Source: Bradyrhizobium lablabi (GTDB lineage Bacteria; Pseudomonadota; Alphaproteobacteria; Rhizobiales; Xanthobacteraceae). Taken from it: 64,000 bases of DNA. Position numbers and translations under genes: made by a program. Shown in pieces: positions 19,181 to 29,373 of this stretch. The stretch spans positions 186,001-250,000 of the forward strand of contig NZ_JAFCJK010000006.1 in NCBI RefSeq assembly GCF_018131005.1. Reading direction: 5' to 3'. A model generated the notes under the pieces. That model saw only the letters and a program-made list of their open reading frames with translations. It did not search any database and had not been told where the DNA came from. How positions within the stretch are numbered: the first letter of the stretch is position 1; each line of letters begins with the position of its first letter.

Positions 19181-19678
19181 TCAGATGACCTCCGCTGTGA
19201 CCCGGCCGACGCCGGCGCCGGTCAGGCCGATGGCGCGCGCGGCGCCGGTGGAGAGGTCGAGCACGCGGCCACGGACGAATGGGCCACGATCATTGATGGT
19301 GACAACGACGCTGCGGCCACCATGGCTGACACGGAGCTTGGTGCCGAAAGGCAGACTACGGTGGGCCGCGGTCATTGCGTTCTGGTTGAAGCGCTGGCCG
19401 GACGCGGTGCGGCTGCCCGACTCGTTGCCGTAAAAGGAAGCCATTCCCGAGAAGGCGTGGCCACCGGTCGACGGAGCGATCGAGGCATTGGCGTCACGCC
19501 ACGACGAACTCTCGGCCCGGGCATGATGGTGGTGGTGATGGTGACGGTGATGATGGTGCCTGGATTTCGCAGAAGCTTCGGTGACACTCCCACCGACCAG
19601 GAGAGTTGCGGCGACAAAAGTGAGCGCCGCGCGCGACCGGGTTGCATTCCCCAGCGTCGACTTCTTTGTATTTTGCAT
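19181..19678 (-). CDS. RlpA-like septal ring protein with polyhistidine segment
   Basis: 165 residues. Signal peptide to about residue 37 (cleavage after ASA), then a run of eleven histidines in twelve residues (His41-44, Arg45, His46-52), then a Ser-rich linker, then a double-psi beta-barrel of the RlpA family: MASFYGNESGSRTASGQRFN, MTAAHRSLPFGTKLRV, VTINDRGPF, GRVLDLS. RlpA barrels bind or cleave denuded peptidoglycan glycans in the periplasm. The SPOR domain of longer RlpA proteins is missing, as in many short rhizobial homologues. The histidine run may bind zinc, nickel or copper; this is inference. Confidence 0.85.
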   Translation of the reverse strand: MQNTKKSTLGNATRSRAALTFVAATLLVGGSVTEASAKSRHHHHRHHHHHHHARAESSSWRDANASIAPSTGGHAFSGMASFYGNESGSRTASGQRFNQNAMTAAHRSLPFGTKLRVSHGGRSVVVTINDRGPFVRGRVLDLSTGAARAIGLTGAGVGRVTAEVI

Positions 19679-20294
19679 TGATTAAGACCCTCAGACAGTA
19701 TTGCCACTATTGTGGCAAGTGGAACCCCCGTCCCTTGCCGACTGAAAGCCGTTTGATTTTGCAATAAGGCGCGAATTGGGCAGTAAATTCGAATTATTTC
19801 CGTCTGAAACATCTTGTTACCGCTGTAACGCAATTGAGCGAAATTTGATAATCTTTGCTGTTAACTATCTTTTAATCCATCTATACATGCGAATACTGAT
19901 TAACAGGCCGCCAGTAAGGTTTGCGTAAGTAATCGCCAAATGGAACAAGTTCCATCCGCCGGTTCCACCTAGCGATGTAGGTTCCCACCGCAACCTGCCT
20001 CGATGAAGAGCCGTCGCGGGGAGGAACGGCCGATTTCGGCGCCTGGATTTTCCCGCTATGCCGTTGGTGCCGGTCAGCAAAAACCGCGTGCGACAAGGCG
20101 GCGGCGATTGTGCCGTCATGTTGCACCTGCGCGGCTGCTATGTTAGCAAAGCCGCGATTTTAACGATCCCGGCATCTCCTGTGCCGGTCGAAAATCGAAG
20201 TCCCGCTTGAATTCCAAGGGCTTGGATCGCTAGGCGCTGCTTTGGTGGCGACGGTTTTTCCCTTGCGAGTTTGACAGCAATAAAGAGCGAGCAC
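19679..20294. other. 616-bp intergenic region between rlpA-like gene and atpH
   Basis: No convincing gene. It is AT-richer than its surroundings at 19.75-19.93 kb, as expected for promoters. It holds a 7-bp inverted repeat just before the rlpA-like start (TTGCCAC 19701-19707 with GTGGCAA 19712-19718), a small inverted repeat GTTAC/GTAAC at 19816-19829, and a terminator-like hairpin on the plus strand at 20130-20161. Open frames seen here on the minus strand lack ribosome sites and family resemblance. The atp promoter is presumably between the hairpin and 20294 or upstream of the hairpin. Confidence 0.6.
20130..20161 (+). terminator. Orphan terminator-like hairpin upstream of atpH
   Basis: CGCGGCT (20130-20136) pairs with AGCCGCG (20150-20156) and the inner GCTA (20137-20140) with TAGC (20144-20147), giving an 11-bp stem with a two-base bulge, followed by ATTTTAA. 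No plus-strand gene ends before it, so it may terminate a small RNA from the upstream intergenic DNA or attenuate the atp transcript. Confidence 0.5.
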
Positions 20295-20854
20295 GTGGCT
20301 GCTGAAGATCCGTCGGTTTCGGGAGTGTCCGGTCGTTACGCAACGGCCTTGTTTGAGTTGGCGCGCGACGAAAAATCCGTCGATCAAGTCAGGGCCGATC
20401 TCGATAGATTCGATGACATGCTCAACGAGAGTGCCGATCTGAAGCGTCTCGTGCGCAGCCCGGTGTTCTCGGCGGACGCCCAGTTGAAGGCGTTGACCGC
20501 GGTGCTGGACAAGGCCGGAATCTCCGGCACCTCCGCGAAGTTCCTGAAAGTGCTGACCGCCAATCGCCGGCTGTTTGCCGTGGCCGATGTGATTCGCGCC
20601 TACCGCGCGCTGGTGGCGAAGTTCAAGGGCGAGGCGACCGCGGAAGTCACCGTCGCCGAGGGGCTCAACGACAAGAATCTCGACGCGCTGAAGGCCGCAC
20701 TGAAGTCGGTGACGGGCAAGGACGTCGCGCTCAACGTGAAGGTCGATCCCTCCATTATTGGTGGCCTGGTGGTCAAGCTCGGCAGCCGCATGGTGGATAG
20801 TTCGCTTCGCACCAAACTCAATTCGATCAAGAACGCGATGAAAGAGGCAGGCTG

Positions 20855-20855
<1 letters not shown>
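20295..20855 (+). CDS. atpH: ATP synthase F1 subunit delta
   Basis: 186 residues from a GTG at 20295 (VAAEDPSVSGVSGRYATALFELA). A TTG at 20271 is in frame, but the GTG fits the known N-terminus better and follows a GAGCGAG ribosome site. The six-helix N-terminal OSCP domain (RYATALFELARDE to FLKVLTANRRL) and the C-terminal part ending with GGLVVKLGSRMVDSSLRTKLNSI are complete. It forms the peripheral stalk contact between F1 alpha and the b subunits. Its TGA overlaps the atpA ATG by one base, so translation is coupled. Confidence 0.95.
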
Positions 20856-22384
<1,529 letters not shown>

Positions 22385-22394
22385 ATCGGGGCAT

Positions 22395-22460
22395 CGCCCG
22401 GCCGGCGGCCGGGCGCTTCACGAACAGAGAGGCTTGCGATCTGACCCTTGCGGTCGGATC
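22395..22460 (+). other. Two consecutive hairpins in the atpA-atpG spacer
   Basis: First hairpin: CGCCCGGCC (22395-22403) with GGCCGGGCG (22407-22415), a perfect 9-bp GC stem with a 3-nt loop. Second: GATCTGACC (22438-22446) with GGTCGGATC (22452-22460), a 9-bp stem with one G-U pair and a 5-nt loop. No T run follows either. They occupy most of the 93-nt spacer and may set the ratio of alpha to gamma by stabilising or pausing the mRNA. Confidence 0.6.
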
Positions 22461-22477
22461 GCCGGGGTGAACTAAGA

Positions 22478-23356
22478 ATGGCTTCACTGAAAGACATGCG
22501 GGTCCGCATCGCCTCGACCAAGGCGACGCAGAAGATCACGAAGGCCATGCAGATGGTCGCAGCCTCGAAGCTGCGCCGTGCGCAGAGCGCCGCCGAAGCA
22601 GCGCGTCCCTATGCCGACAAGATGGACGCAGTGATCTCCAACATTGCTGCCGCCGCCAGCGGCTCGCCTGGCGCGCCGGCGCTGCTGACTGGTACCGGCA
22701 AGGACCAGGTGCATTTGCTGCTGGTCTGCACCGGCGAGCGCGGCCTGTCGGGTGCGTTCAATTCGTCCATCGTCCGCCTGGCGCGCGAGCGGGCGCAGGG
22801 GCTGATCGCGCAGGGCAAGGAAGTCAAGTTCTTCTGCGTCGGCCGCAAGGGCTATGAGCAGCTTCGCCGTACCTACGAGAAGCAAATCGTCGAGCATGTC
22901 GAGCTGCGCTCGGTGCGCCAGCTCGGCTTCGTCAACGCCGAGGATATCGCCAAGAAGGTGCTGGCACGGTTCGAAGCGGGTGAATTCGACGTCTGCACGC
23001 TGTTCTACTCCCGCTTCAAGTCGGTGATTGCCCAGATCCCGACCGCGCAGCAGATCATCCCGCTTGAGGTGGCTGAGCCCACCGCCAATGCCGCGGCCGC
23101 CACGTCCTACGAATACGAGCCGGAGGAGGATGAGATACTCACCGGCCTGCTGCCGCGCAATCTCGCGGTGCAGATCTTCCGCGCCCTCCTGGAGAACAAC
23201 GCATCGTTCTACGGCGCGCAGATGAGTGCGATGGACAACGCCACCCGCAACGCCGGCGAAATGATCCGCAAGCAGACGCTGATCTACAACCGTACCCGCC
23301 AGGCCATGATCACGAAGGAGCTGATCGAAATCATCTCCGGCGCCGAGGCGGTCTAA
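22478..23356 (+). CDS. atpG: ATP synthase F1 subunit gamma
   Basis: 292 residues from the ATG at 22478, after GGGGTGA. The N-terminal coiled-coil helix (MRVRIASTKATQKITKAMQMVAASKL) and the C-terminal helix (SAMDNATRNAGEMIRKQTLIYNRTRQAMITKELIEI) form the rotor shaft, with the globular domain between them (LLLVCTGERGLSGAFNSS). The region around residues 200-225 has the short insertion usual in alphaproteobacteria. It is followed 16 nt later by an Ohr gene, not by atpD. Confidence 0.97.
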   Translation: MASLKDMRVRIASTKATQKITKAMQMVAASKLRRAQSAAEAARPYADKMDAVISNIAAAASGSPGAPALLTGTGKDQVHLLLVCTGERGLSGAFNSSIVRLARERAQGLIAQGKEVKFFCVGRKGYEQLRRTYEKQIVEHVELRSVRQLGFVNAEDIAKKVLARFEAGEFDVCTLFYSRFKSVIAQIPTAQQIIPLEVAEPTANAAAATSYEYEPEEDEILTGLLPRNLAVQIFRALLENNASFYGAQMSAMDNATRNAGEMIRKQTLIYNRTRQAMITKELIEIISGAEAV

Positions 23357-23372
23357 CCGAAGGGAGCGCGAC

Positions 23373-23774
23373 ATGGCTTACGTCACATCGGCTACCACCA
23401 AGGGCGGACGCAACGGTCGCGCCATGCTCGACAATGGCGGCCTCGCGCTTGCCATGGCGCTGCCGAAGGAATTGGGCGGCGTCGGCGACGGCCACAATCC
23501 CGAGCAGCTGTTCGCGCTCGGCTATTCGGCCTGCTTCGGCCAGGCAATCCTCGTCGTCGCCAAGAAGCACGGTATCGACGGCCAGGCTGCAAAGGTGACG
23601 GCGGACGTCACGCTCAACACCGAGGGCGGCTTCTCGCTCGCCGTCGAATTGAAGGTTTCGGTTCCCGGCGCCGACAAGGCCAAAGTGCAGGCGCTGGTCG
23701 AAGAAGCTCACACGGTGTGCCCGTATTCCAAGGCCACCAAAGGCAACATCCCGGTCAAGCTGACCGTGGTCTAA
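23373..23774 (+). CDS. ohr: Organic hydroperoxide resistance protein (Ohr/OsmC)
   Basis: 133 residues with a GAAGGGAG ribosome site. Ohr proteins reduce organic hydroperoxides in the cytosol with a reactive cysteine pair. Both cysteines are present: the peroxidatic one in LGYSACFGQA and the resolving one in TVCPYSKAT; the usual active-site Arg and Glu fall in NGRAML and HNPEQLFALG. It lies between atpG (16-nt spacer) and atpD (28-nt spacer) on the same strand and is clearly part of the atp transcript. Constitutive expression with ATP synthase is inferred; no OhrR regulator gene is adjacent. Confidence 0.92.
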   Translation: MAYVTSATTKGGRNGRAMLDNGGLALAMALPKELGGVGDGHNPEQLFALGYSACFGQAILVVAKKHGIDGQAAKVTADVTLNTEGGFSLAVELKVSVPGADKAKVQALVEEAHTVCPYSKATKGNIPVKLTVV

Positions 23775-23802
23775 GATATTCGGATCGAAGGAGATAGAGT
23801 CC

Positions 23803-25245
<1,443 letters not shown>

Positions 25246-25338
25246 GGCGCGACCGACGAATAGGGAGCAGCGATTAGCGACACCTCGCTTCTTCCTCCGC
25301 CGGCAGTTGCTATTCGCTACAATACTCGCAGGGTCACC

Positions 25339-25746
25339 ATGGCTACCTTTCACTTCGATCTCGTCTCTCCCGAAAGGCTCACCTTCTCCGGTGAAGTTGA
25401 TCAGGTTGACGTTCCCGGCGCGGAAGGCGATTTCGGCGTGCTGGCCGGCCACGCGCCGATCGTCGCCTCCGTTCGTCCGGGCATCCTGACGATCATTGCC
25501 GCGGGCAAGCGCGAGAGGGTGATCGTGCTCGGCGGCCTCGCCGAGATGAGCGAGAAAGGCCTGACGGTTCTGGCCGACGTCGCGACCGCGATCGAGGACC
25601 TTGATCGGATGAGATTCGCGGACACGATCAAGGAGATGGAGGACAAGCTCGCCGACAAGGAGGGCTTCGAACTCGACGGTGCCATCGAGCGGCTCGATCA
25701 CTTCAAGAGCATCCAGCACGAGCTCAACGCGACGGCGATGCACTAG
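25339..25746 (+). CDS. atpC: ATP synthase F1 subunit epsilon
   Basis: 135 residues. The N-terminal beta-sandwich (FDLVSPERLTFSGEVDQVDVPGAEGDFGVLAGHAPIV) is typical; the C-terminal helical part (VATAIEDLDRMRFADTIKEMEDKLADKEG) is longer than in mitochondrial-type short forms. It lies in the rotor and inhibits hydrolysis. A 93-nt spacer separates it from atpD. It is the last gene of the operon. Confidence 0.95.
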   Translation: MATFHFDLVSPERLTFSGEVDQVDVPGAEGDFGVLAGHAPIVASVRPGILTIIAAGKRERVIVLGGLAEMSEKGLTVLADVATAIEDLDRMRFADTIKEMEDKLADKEGFELDGAIERLDHFKSIQHELNATAMH

Positions 25747-25787
25747 GCCATCGCTACCCAACGACGAAAAACCTGACTGAGTGAAGT

Positions 25788-25813
25788 GCTCGCCAGATGC
25801 TGGCGGGCGCTTT
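25788..25813 (+). terminator. Probable atp operon terminator
   Basis: GCTCGCCAG (25788-25796) pairs with CTGGCGGGC (25800-25808), a 9-bp stem with one G-U pair and a 3-nt loop, followed by GCTTTGCTT. It starts 42 nt after the atpC stop. Confidence 0.5.
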
Positions 25814-25878
25814 GCTTATTGCGCCTTGGAACTTCTGACGGCATTGTGCAGCGGCTAATCGGCTTCGGGGCTGCGTGC

Positions 25879-27513
25879 ATGAAACGCAAGATCGCGGCGA
25901 TTTTCGCGGCCGATATTGCCGGCTACAGCCGACTGGTCGCGGAGGACGAGGAGGAGACGCTGCGGCGGCTCGCCTCATACCGTCAGGTCACCGACGACTT
26001 TATCGCGAAATACGGCGGGCGCATCTTCAATACCGCTGGCGATGCCGTGCTCGCCGAATTTCCGAGCGCCGTCGAAGCGGTGCGCTGCGCGATCGACATC
26101 CAGGAGAGCCTGCGTACGCGCAACTTGGCCTATCCGCCGAGCAGGCAGATGGCATTCCGCATTGGCATCACGATCGGCGATGTGGTCGAGCGTGACGGCG
26201 ATCTGCTCGGCGATGGTGTCAACAGCGCCGCGCGGCTCGAGGGCCTCGCCGAGGTCGGCGGCATTTGCGTCTCGCGCGCGGTGCACGAGCAGGTCGTCAA
26301 TAAACTGTCGGTGCAGTTCGCCGAAATCGGTGCGCAGGAGGTGAAGAACATTCCGACGCCCGTGCACGCCTTCATGGTGACGATGCGGCGTGAGGACGGC
26401 ACTTACGCGACTCCGCGGGTCAAGAAGCCCCTCAAGCCGGCAGCTGGCGGATCGTCGCGCTGGATGTGGCCTATCACCGCAAGTCTCTTGTTGCTGGCTC
26501 TGATTGGCGTCGGCGGCTATCTCTATTACGGCAGGCTGGAGACGCCGGCGGTCAAGCCCGTCGCCGTCGAGAGCCACGCAGCGGACTCGGCGACGCCGTC
26601 GACGATGTCGCAGCCTGCGTCAGAACCAACCGCAGCCGCAACTGCGCTGCCGTCGCCTCCGCCGCCCGGACCGCCATCGATTTCACCCGGCGAGAAATTC
26701 GCCGCGGGGAGTGTGCCTTTTGTCAGCGATCGTTCCCGTGCGATTCTTGCCAACGAATATGCCGGTGCGAGCGATTCGAAGGCCGTGGCCATCAACATCA
26801 ACGGCTTCGTGGGCTGGATTGCGGGGCAGTCGAGTGAGGATGCGGCCAAGACGACGGCGCTCGAGCAGTGCCAGAAGCGCGCCGACAGTTCGAGCACACC
26901 GCGCAAATGCGAACTTTACGCTGTCGGCAACACCATCGTGTATGCGCATGGCAATCCGCCGCTGCCGCCGTTGCCCTGGATCAGGTACGACTCGCTGATT
27001 GAAAAGCCGTTCGCGGCAAAGGACGTACCGCTGGTGCGCGACCAGAGCAGGACCCGGTTGGAGAGCCAGTTCACCGCGGCCCGCAAAACCAAATCGATTG
27101 CCCTCGGTCCGGGTGGCCAGCTCTTCTTCAATTCCGGCATAGGAACGCTCGAGGAATCGGCGCGACGGAACCTGCAGAGCTGCGGCGCCGTCGCCGGTGT
27201 TCCTTGCATGATCGTGGCGGTCGACGACGTCTTCGTCGTGCCGATTCCGGCCACGCTGCGCGCGACCGGATTCTTCAGAGCCTCGGACAGCTCGGTGATC
27301 ACGCCAGGCGAGCGGAGTCACGTTGCGCAGAAGCTTGCCGACGCCGAGATGGGCTGGAACGCCGTTGCCGTCGGTACGCGAGGGCGGCCGGGGCTCGGTT
27401 TGCGTGCGGCCAACGAAGAGACTGCGGTCAACGCGGCCCTGACCGATTGCGTCATGCACGACAGCGATTGCCGTGTAATCGCAATCGGCCCGTTCACGGT
27501 CGGGCCGAACTAA
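25879..27513 (+). CDS. Class III adenylate/guanylate cyclase, membrane-anchored, with repeated C-terminal domain
   Basis: 544 residues from the ATG at 25879 (MKRKIAAIFAADIAGYSRL); the open frame continues upstream but the family begins here. The cyclase domain covers about residues 1-170, with metal-binding Asp12 and Asp55 (TAGDAVLAEF) and the transition-state Asn115 and Arg119 (GDGVNSAARLEGL). A membrane helix spans about 196-217, then a Pro/Ala-rich linker, then three similar C-terminal modules of about 75 residues, each with a short hydrophobic strand and a Cys pair, resembling DUF4189. They would be periplasmic, so the protein may convert an envelope signal into cAMP. The ligand is unknown. 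Confidence 0.88.
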   Translation: MKRKIAAIFAADIAGYSRLVAEDEEETLRRLASYRQVTDDFIAKYGGRIFNTAGDAVLAEFPSAVEAVRCAIDIQESLRTRNLAYPPSRQMAFRIGITIGDVVERDGDLLGDGVNSAARLEGLAEVGGICVSRAVHEQVVNKLSVQFAEIGAQEVKNIPTPVHAFMVTMRREDGTYATPRVKKPLKPAAGGSSRWMWPITASLLLLALIGVGGYLYYGRLETPAVKPVAVESHAADSATPSTMSQPASEPTAAATALPSPPPPGPPSISPGEKFAAGSVPFVSDRSRAILANEYAGASDSKAVAININGFVGWIAGQSSEDAAKTTALEQCQKRADSSSTPRKCELYAVGNTIVYAHGNPPLPPLPWIRYDSLIEKPFAAKDVPLVRDQSRTRLESQFTAARKTKSIALGPGGQLFFNSGIGTLEESARRNLQSCGAVAGVPCMIVAVDDVFVVPIPATLRATGFFRASDSSVITPGERSHVAQKLADAEMGWNAVAVGTRGRPGLGLRAANEETAVNAALTDCVMHDSDCRVIAIGPFTVGPN

Positions 27514-27514
27514 A

Positions 27515-27577
27515 CTAAAGCGCGGTGATATTCATCTGATCACATCGCGCTTTAGAGTCTGGCTAAAGCGCGATGAC
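27515..27577. repeat. Repeated CTAAAGCGCG palindrome, intergenic
   Basis: CTAAAGCGCGGTGAT at 27515-27529 faces ATCACATCGCGCTTTAG at 27539-27555, and a third partial copy CTAAAGCGCGATGAC starts at 27563. Repeats of this core are frequent between genes in Bradyrhizobium (recalled). Lying between convergent genes, it can also serve as a bidirectional terminator. Confidence 0.6.
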
Positions 27578-27587
27578 GACGCAAAAC

Positions 27588-28289
27588 CTAGTTGTCGGAA
27601 GCCAGCTGAGCCGTTTGACGTCCACCATTTAGCGCTCTGAGTTGATTTACGTATTCTTCAGGCTTCATCAAATGGAAGGGAGTCTTCAGCCCCATGAAAC
27701 TGGCTATGCGGCCAATGAAGGCAGTGCAGTTGGTGGTCTCCGCATTCCACACCGGCGAGGTCGCCTGAAGATGCTTGATATGGGCAAACACCTTCTTGGC
27801 GTCAGCTTCACTCAAATAGACTCGATAGCTGGCCGTGAGATATTGGACATCAAGGTCACCATAGCTCGCTCCAGTCTCCGAAGGCACAAACATAAGGTGT
27901 CCCAGCACATAGGGCACCGTATCGCCTGCGGGGTGAAGGCCGGCAACTTCGACCTGCCTCTCGCTCGTCTTGCCGTACCACACAAACGCATGACCGTATG
28001 ATGCTGCTGTGCGGGCACGAAAATCCACGTAGTAAGGTCCCTTTACCGAAGCGGACCTTCGAACCGGCTTCACCTCTGTCGAGGATGGTGAGTCGCTCGG
28101 CGCAGCATTGGCCGTTGTCGAGAGCCTCACCGCTGGCTTGCGCGGAGTGTCCCGCTGTTGCAGGGGATCCGGGTTCGCCGCCATCTGCTGGGCGCTGCTG
28201 CTTTCACTTCCCAAGCCTACACAGGCGACGAAGAAGCTTGCTCCAACCAAAAACGCCAGACCGGGCGGTCTCCGATTCGCTCGCGCCAC
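27588..28289 (-). CDS. Secreted or membrane-anchored protein with His/Cys papain-like motif order
   Basis: 233 residues from a GTG at 28289, chosen because GGGAG stands 6 nt before it; the longer frame to 28376 would begin inside a 12-bp hairpin. A hydrophobic segment (PPGLAFLVGASFFVACVGLG) is a signal peptide or anchor. A low-complexity linker follows, then a domain with SYGHAFVWYGK (candidate catalytic His) and, about 100 residues later, TTNCTAFIGRIASFMGL (candidate catalytic Cys). His before Cys is the order seen in permuted NlpC/P60-LRAT peptidases. I know no name for the family, and the enzymatic role is inference. Confidence 0.6.
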   Translation of the reverse strand: MARANRRPPGLAFLVGASFFVACVGLGSESSSAQQMAANPDPLQQRDTPRKPAVRLSTTANAAPSDSPSSTEVKPVRRSASVKGPYYVDFRARTAASYGHAFVWYGKTSERQVEVAGLHPAGDTVPYVLGHLMFVPSETGASYGDLDVQYLTASYRVYLSEADAKKVFAHIKHLQATSPVWNAETTNCTAFIGRIASFMGLKTPFHLMKPEEYVNQLRALNGGRQTAQLASDN

Positions 28290-28345
28290 CTTAAACTCCC
28301 ATAGTCCCAACACACACAGTTGTTGTCTGTGCAACCAAACAGTCG

Positions 28346-28377
28346 TGTTTTCGGCCTCGTCGAGGGCCGAAAACACA
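28346..28377 (-). terminator. 12-bp perfect hairpin after the small repeat-protein gene
   Basis: GTGTTTTCGGCC (28346-28357) and GGCCGAAAACAC (28366-28377) with an 8-nt loop. It lies 36 nt downstream of the minus-strand gene ending at 28413. There is no T run on the minus strand, so termination strength is uncertain. Confidence 0.5.
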
Positions 28378-28412
28378 TGATTGTCGAATGCCCCTAGGGT
28401 TAACCCTTGGGA

Positions 28413-28607
28413 TTAACCTTTGGTTACGACCGGGGCCGCTGCGGTCGGGTACTTGCCAACGGGGGTTTTGCCGACGGGGTACTTGCCGACCGGGTACTTG
28501 CCAATTGGCGCCGATTGGACGACCGGTTGAGGACGCGGAAGGTCCGCGGCAACGGCAGTCCCAATAAACGCGAAGAGGGCAGTCCCAGCGATTGCGAATT
28601 TCAACAT
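28413..28607 (-). CDS. Small secreted protein with GKYPV tandem repeats
   Basis: 64 residues after a GGAGAC ribosome site. A signal peptide occupies residues 1-20 (MLKFAIAGTALFAFIGTAVA, cleavage after AVA). The mature part is Pro/Ala/Val-rich with four tandem copies of a five-residue unit (GKYPV, GKYPV, GKTPV, GKYPT) at residues 36-55. The repeat is visible in the DNA as near-identical 15-mers. Such short basic repeat proteins may lie in the envelope or bind polyanions. I do not recognise a family. The high signal-peptide quality and ribosome site argue that it is a real gene. Confidence 0.65.
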   Translation of the reverse strand: MLKFAIAGTALFAFIGTAVAADLPRPQPVVQSAPIGKYPVGKYPVGKTPVGKYPTAAAPVVTKG

Positions 28608-28788
28608 CGAAGTCTCCTGCTGTCATCTGACCGACGCGAAAGTAACCCGACGTTTGCTACAGACCAATAAACAGTGTCCCAAACCACCCACCGAGCGGCC
28701 CTTTTTTTGCCAGGAGTTGCAAAAAGGGCACGAAATCAGACGGATGGATGCTCGCGTTCCTCGACTCGCTATTGCAGGGGACCCCGCT

Positions 28789-29373
28789 TCAAAAGATTGA
28801 GGGGAAAATGCGGCCGGTCCGCGCCATGTAAACGCGGTAGCTGTCGCCGAAAGTCTCCAGCATCATTCGCTCTTCCCTCGCGACGCGGCCAAAAAACAAG
28901 ATTCCAAAGCCGATCAGGCCGGAGAAGCCAGCAACCCAATTCGGCAGCAGCAATGCCTGAGCAATGGCCCAGAGCCAGAATGCCGAATACATGGGGTGTC
29001 GGACTCGCTGATAGATGCCGTCCGTGACGAGTTGGTGGTGTTCCCTCACGTCGAGACTGATCGACCAATTCCGGCCCAGTGCTCGATGCGTCAGGTGAAA
29101 TATGATCAACGCAGCAATCGCGGCGAAAAGACCCAGCCAGGCCTGGATGGGATGGAAGTCGTAGGCTGCGAAATGAGGAATGCCCGTCGCAACGTAGACA
29201 AGCGGCAGGATACCAAGTCCGGTAAGGGATATGAGCAGCAACGCGGTTTCCCGGGGACCCCGGTCGCTCCGTCGAATCTTTTCGCGACGGGAACGGCGCG
29301 CGTGTTCGTAGCGAATGAGGTACCATCCGATCGCCAGCATAACAAACACGAACTTTGAGAGCGTCGGCGTCAT
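28789..29373 (-). CDS. Isoprenylcysteine carboxyl methyltransferase-like membrane protein
   Basis: 194 residues with about five membrane helices. The C-terminal signature of the ICMT/PEMT family is present: GRNWSISLDVREHHQLVTDGIYQRVRHPMY in part, then EERMMLETFGDSYRVYMARTGRIFP. These enzymes methylate carboxyl groups or small lipids with SAM at the membrane. The ATG at 29373 overlaps the stop of the upstream gene (ATGA), so it is coupled to it; a GTG 18 nt upstream is less likely. Bacteria lack prenylated CaaX proteins, so the true substrate is unknown. Confidence 0.82.
   Translation of the reverse strand: MTPTLSKFVFVMLAIGWYLIRYEHARRSRREKIRRSDRGPRETALLLISLTGLGILPLVYVATGIPHFAAYDFHPIQAWLGLFAAIAALIIFHLTHRALGRNWSISLDVREHHQLVTDGIYQRVRHPMYSAFWLWAIAQALLLPNWVAGFSGLIGFGILFFGRVAREERMMLETFGDSYRVYMARTGRIFPSIF

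Noticed and set aside
19865..20119. Small minus-strand gene in the rlpA-atpH spacer
   Set aside because: No ribosome site and no family resemblance, and overlapping frames of equal length exist there; AT-rich promoter DNA explains the opening.
28290..28376. Upstream ATG start for the papain-like protein
   Set aside because: The ATG lies inside a perfect 12-bp hairpin that ends the neighbouring transcript, while a GTG at 28289 has a GGGAG ribosome site.
28440..28505. Short direct repeats as a CRISPR array
   Set aside because: The 15-bp units are contiguous, in frame and encode the GKYPV repeats; there are no spacers and no cas genes.
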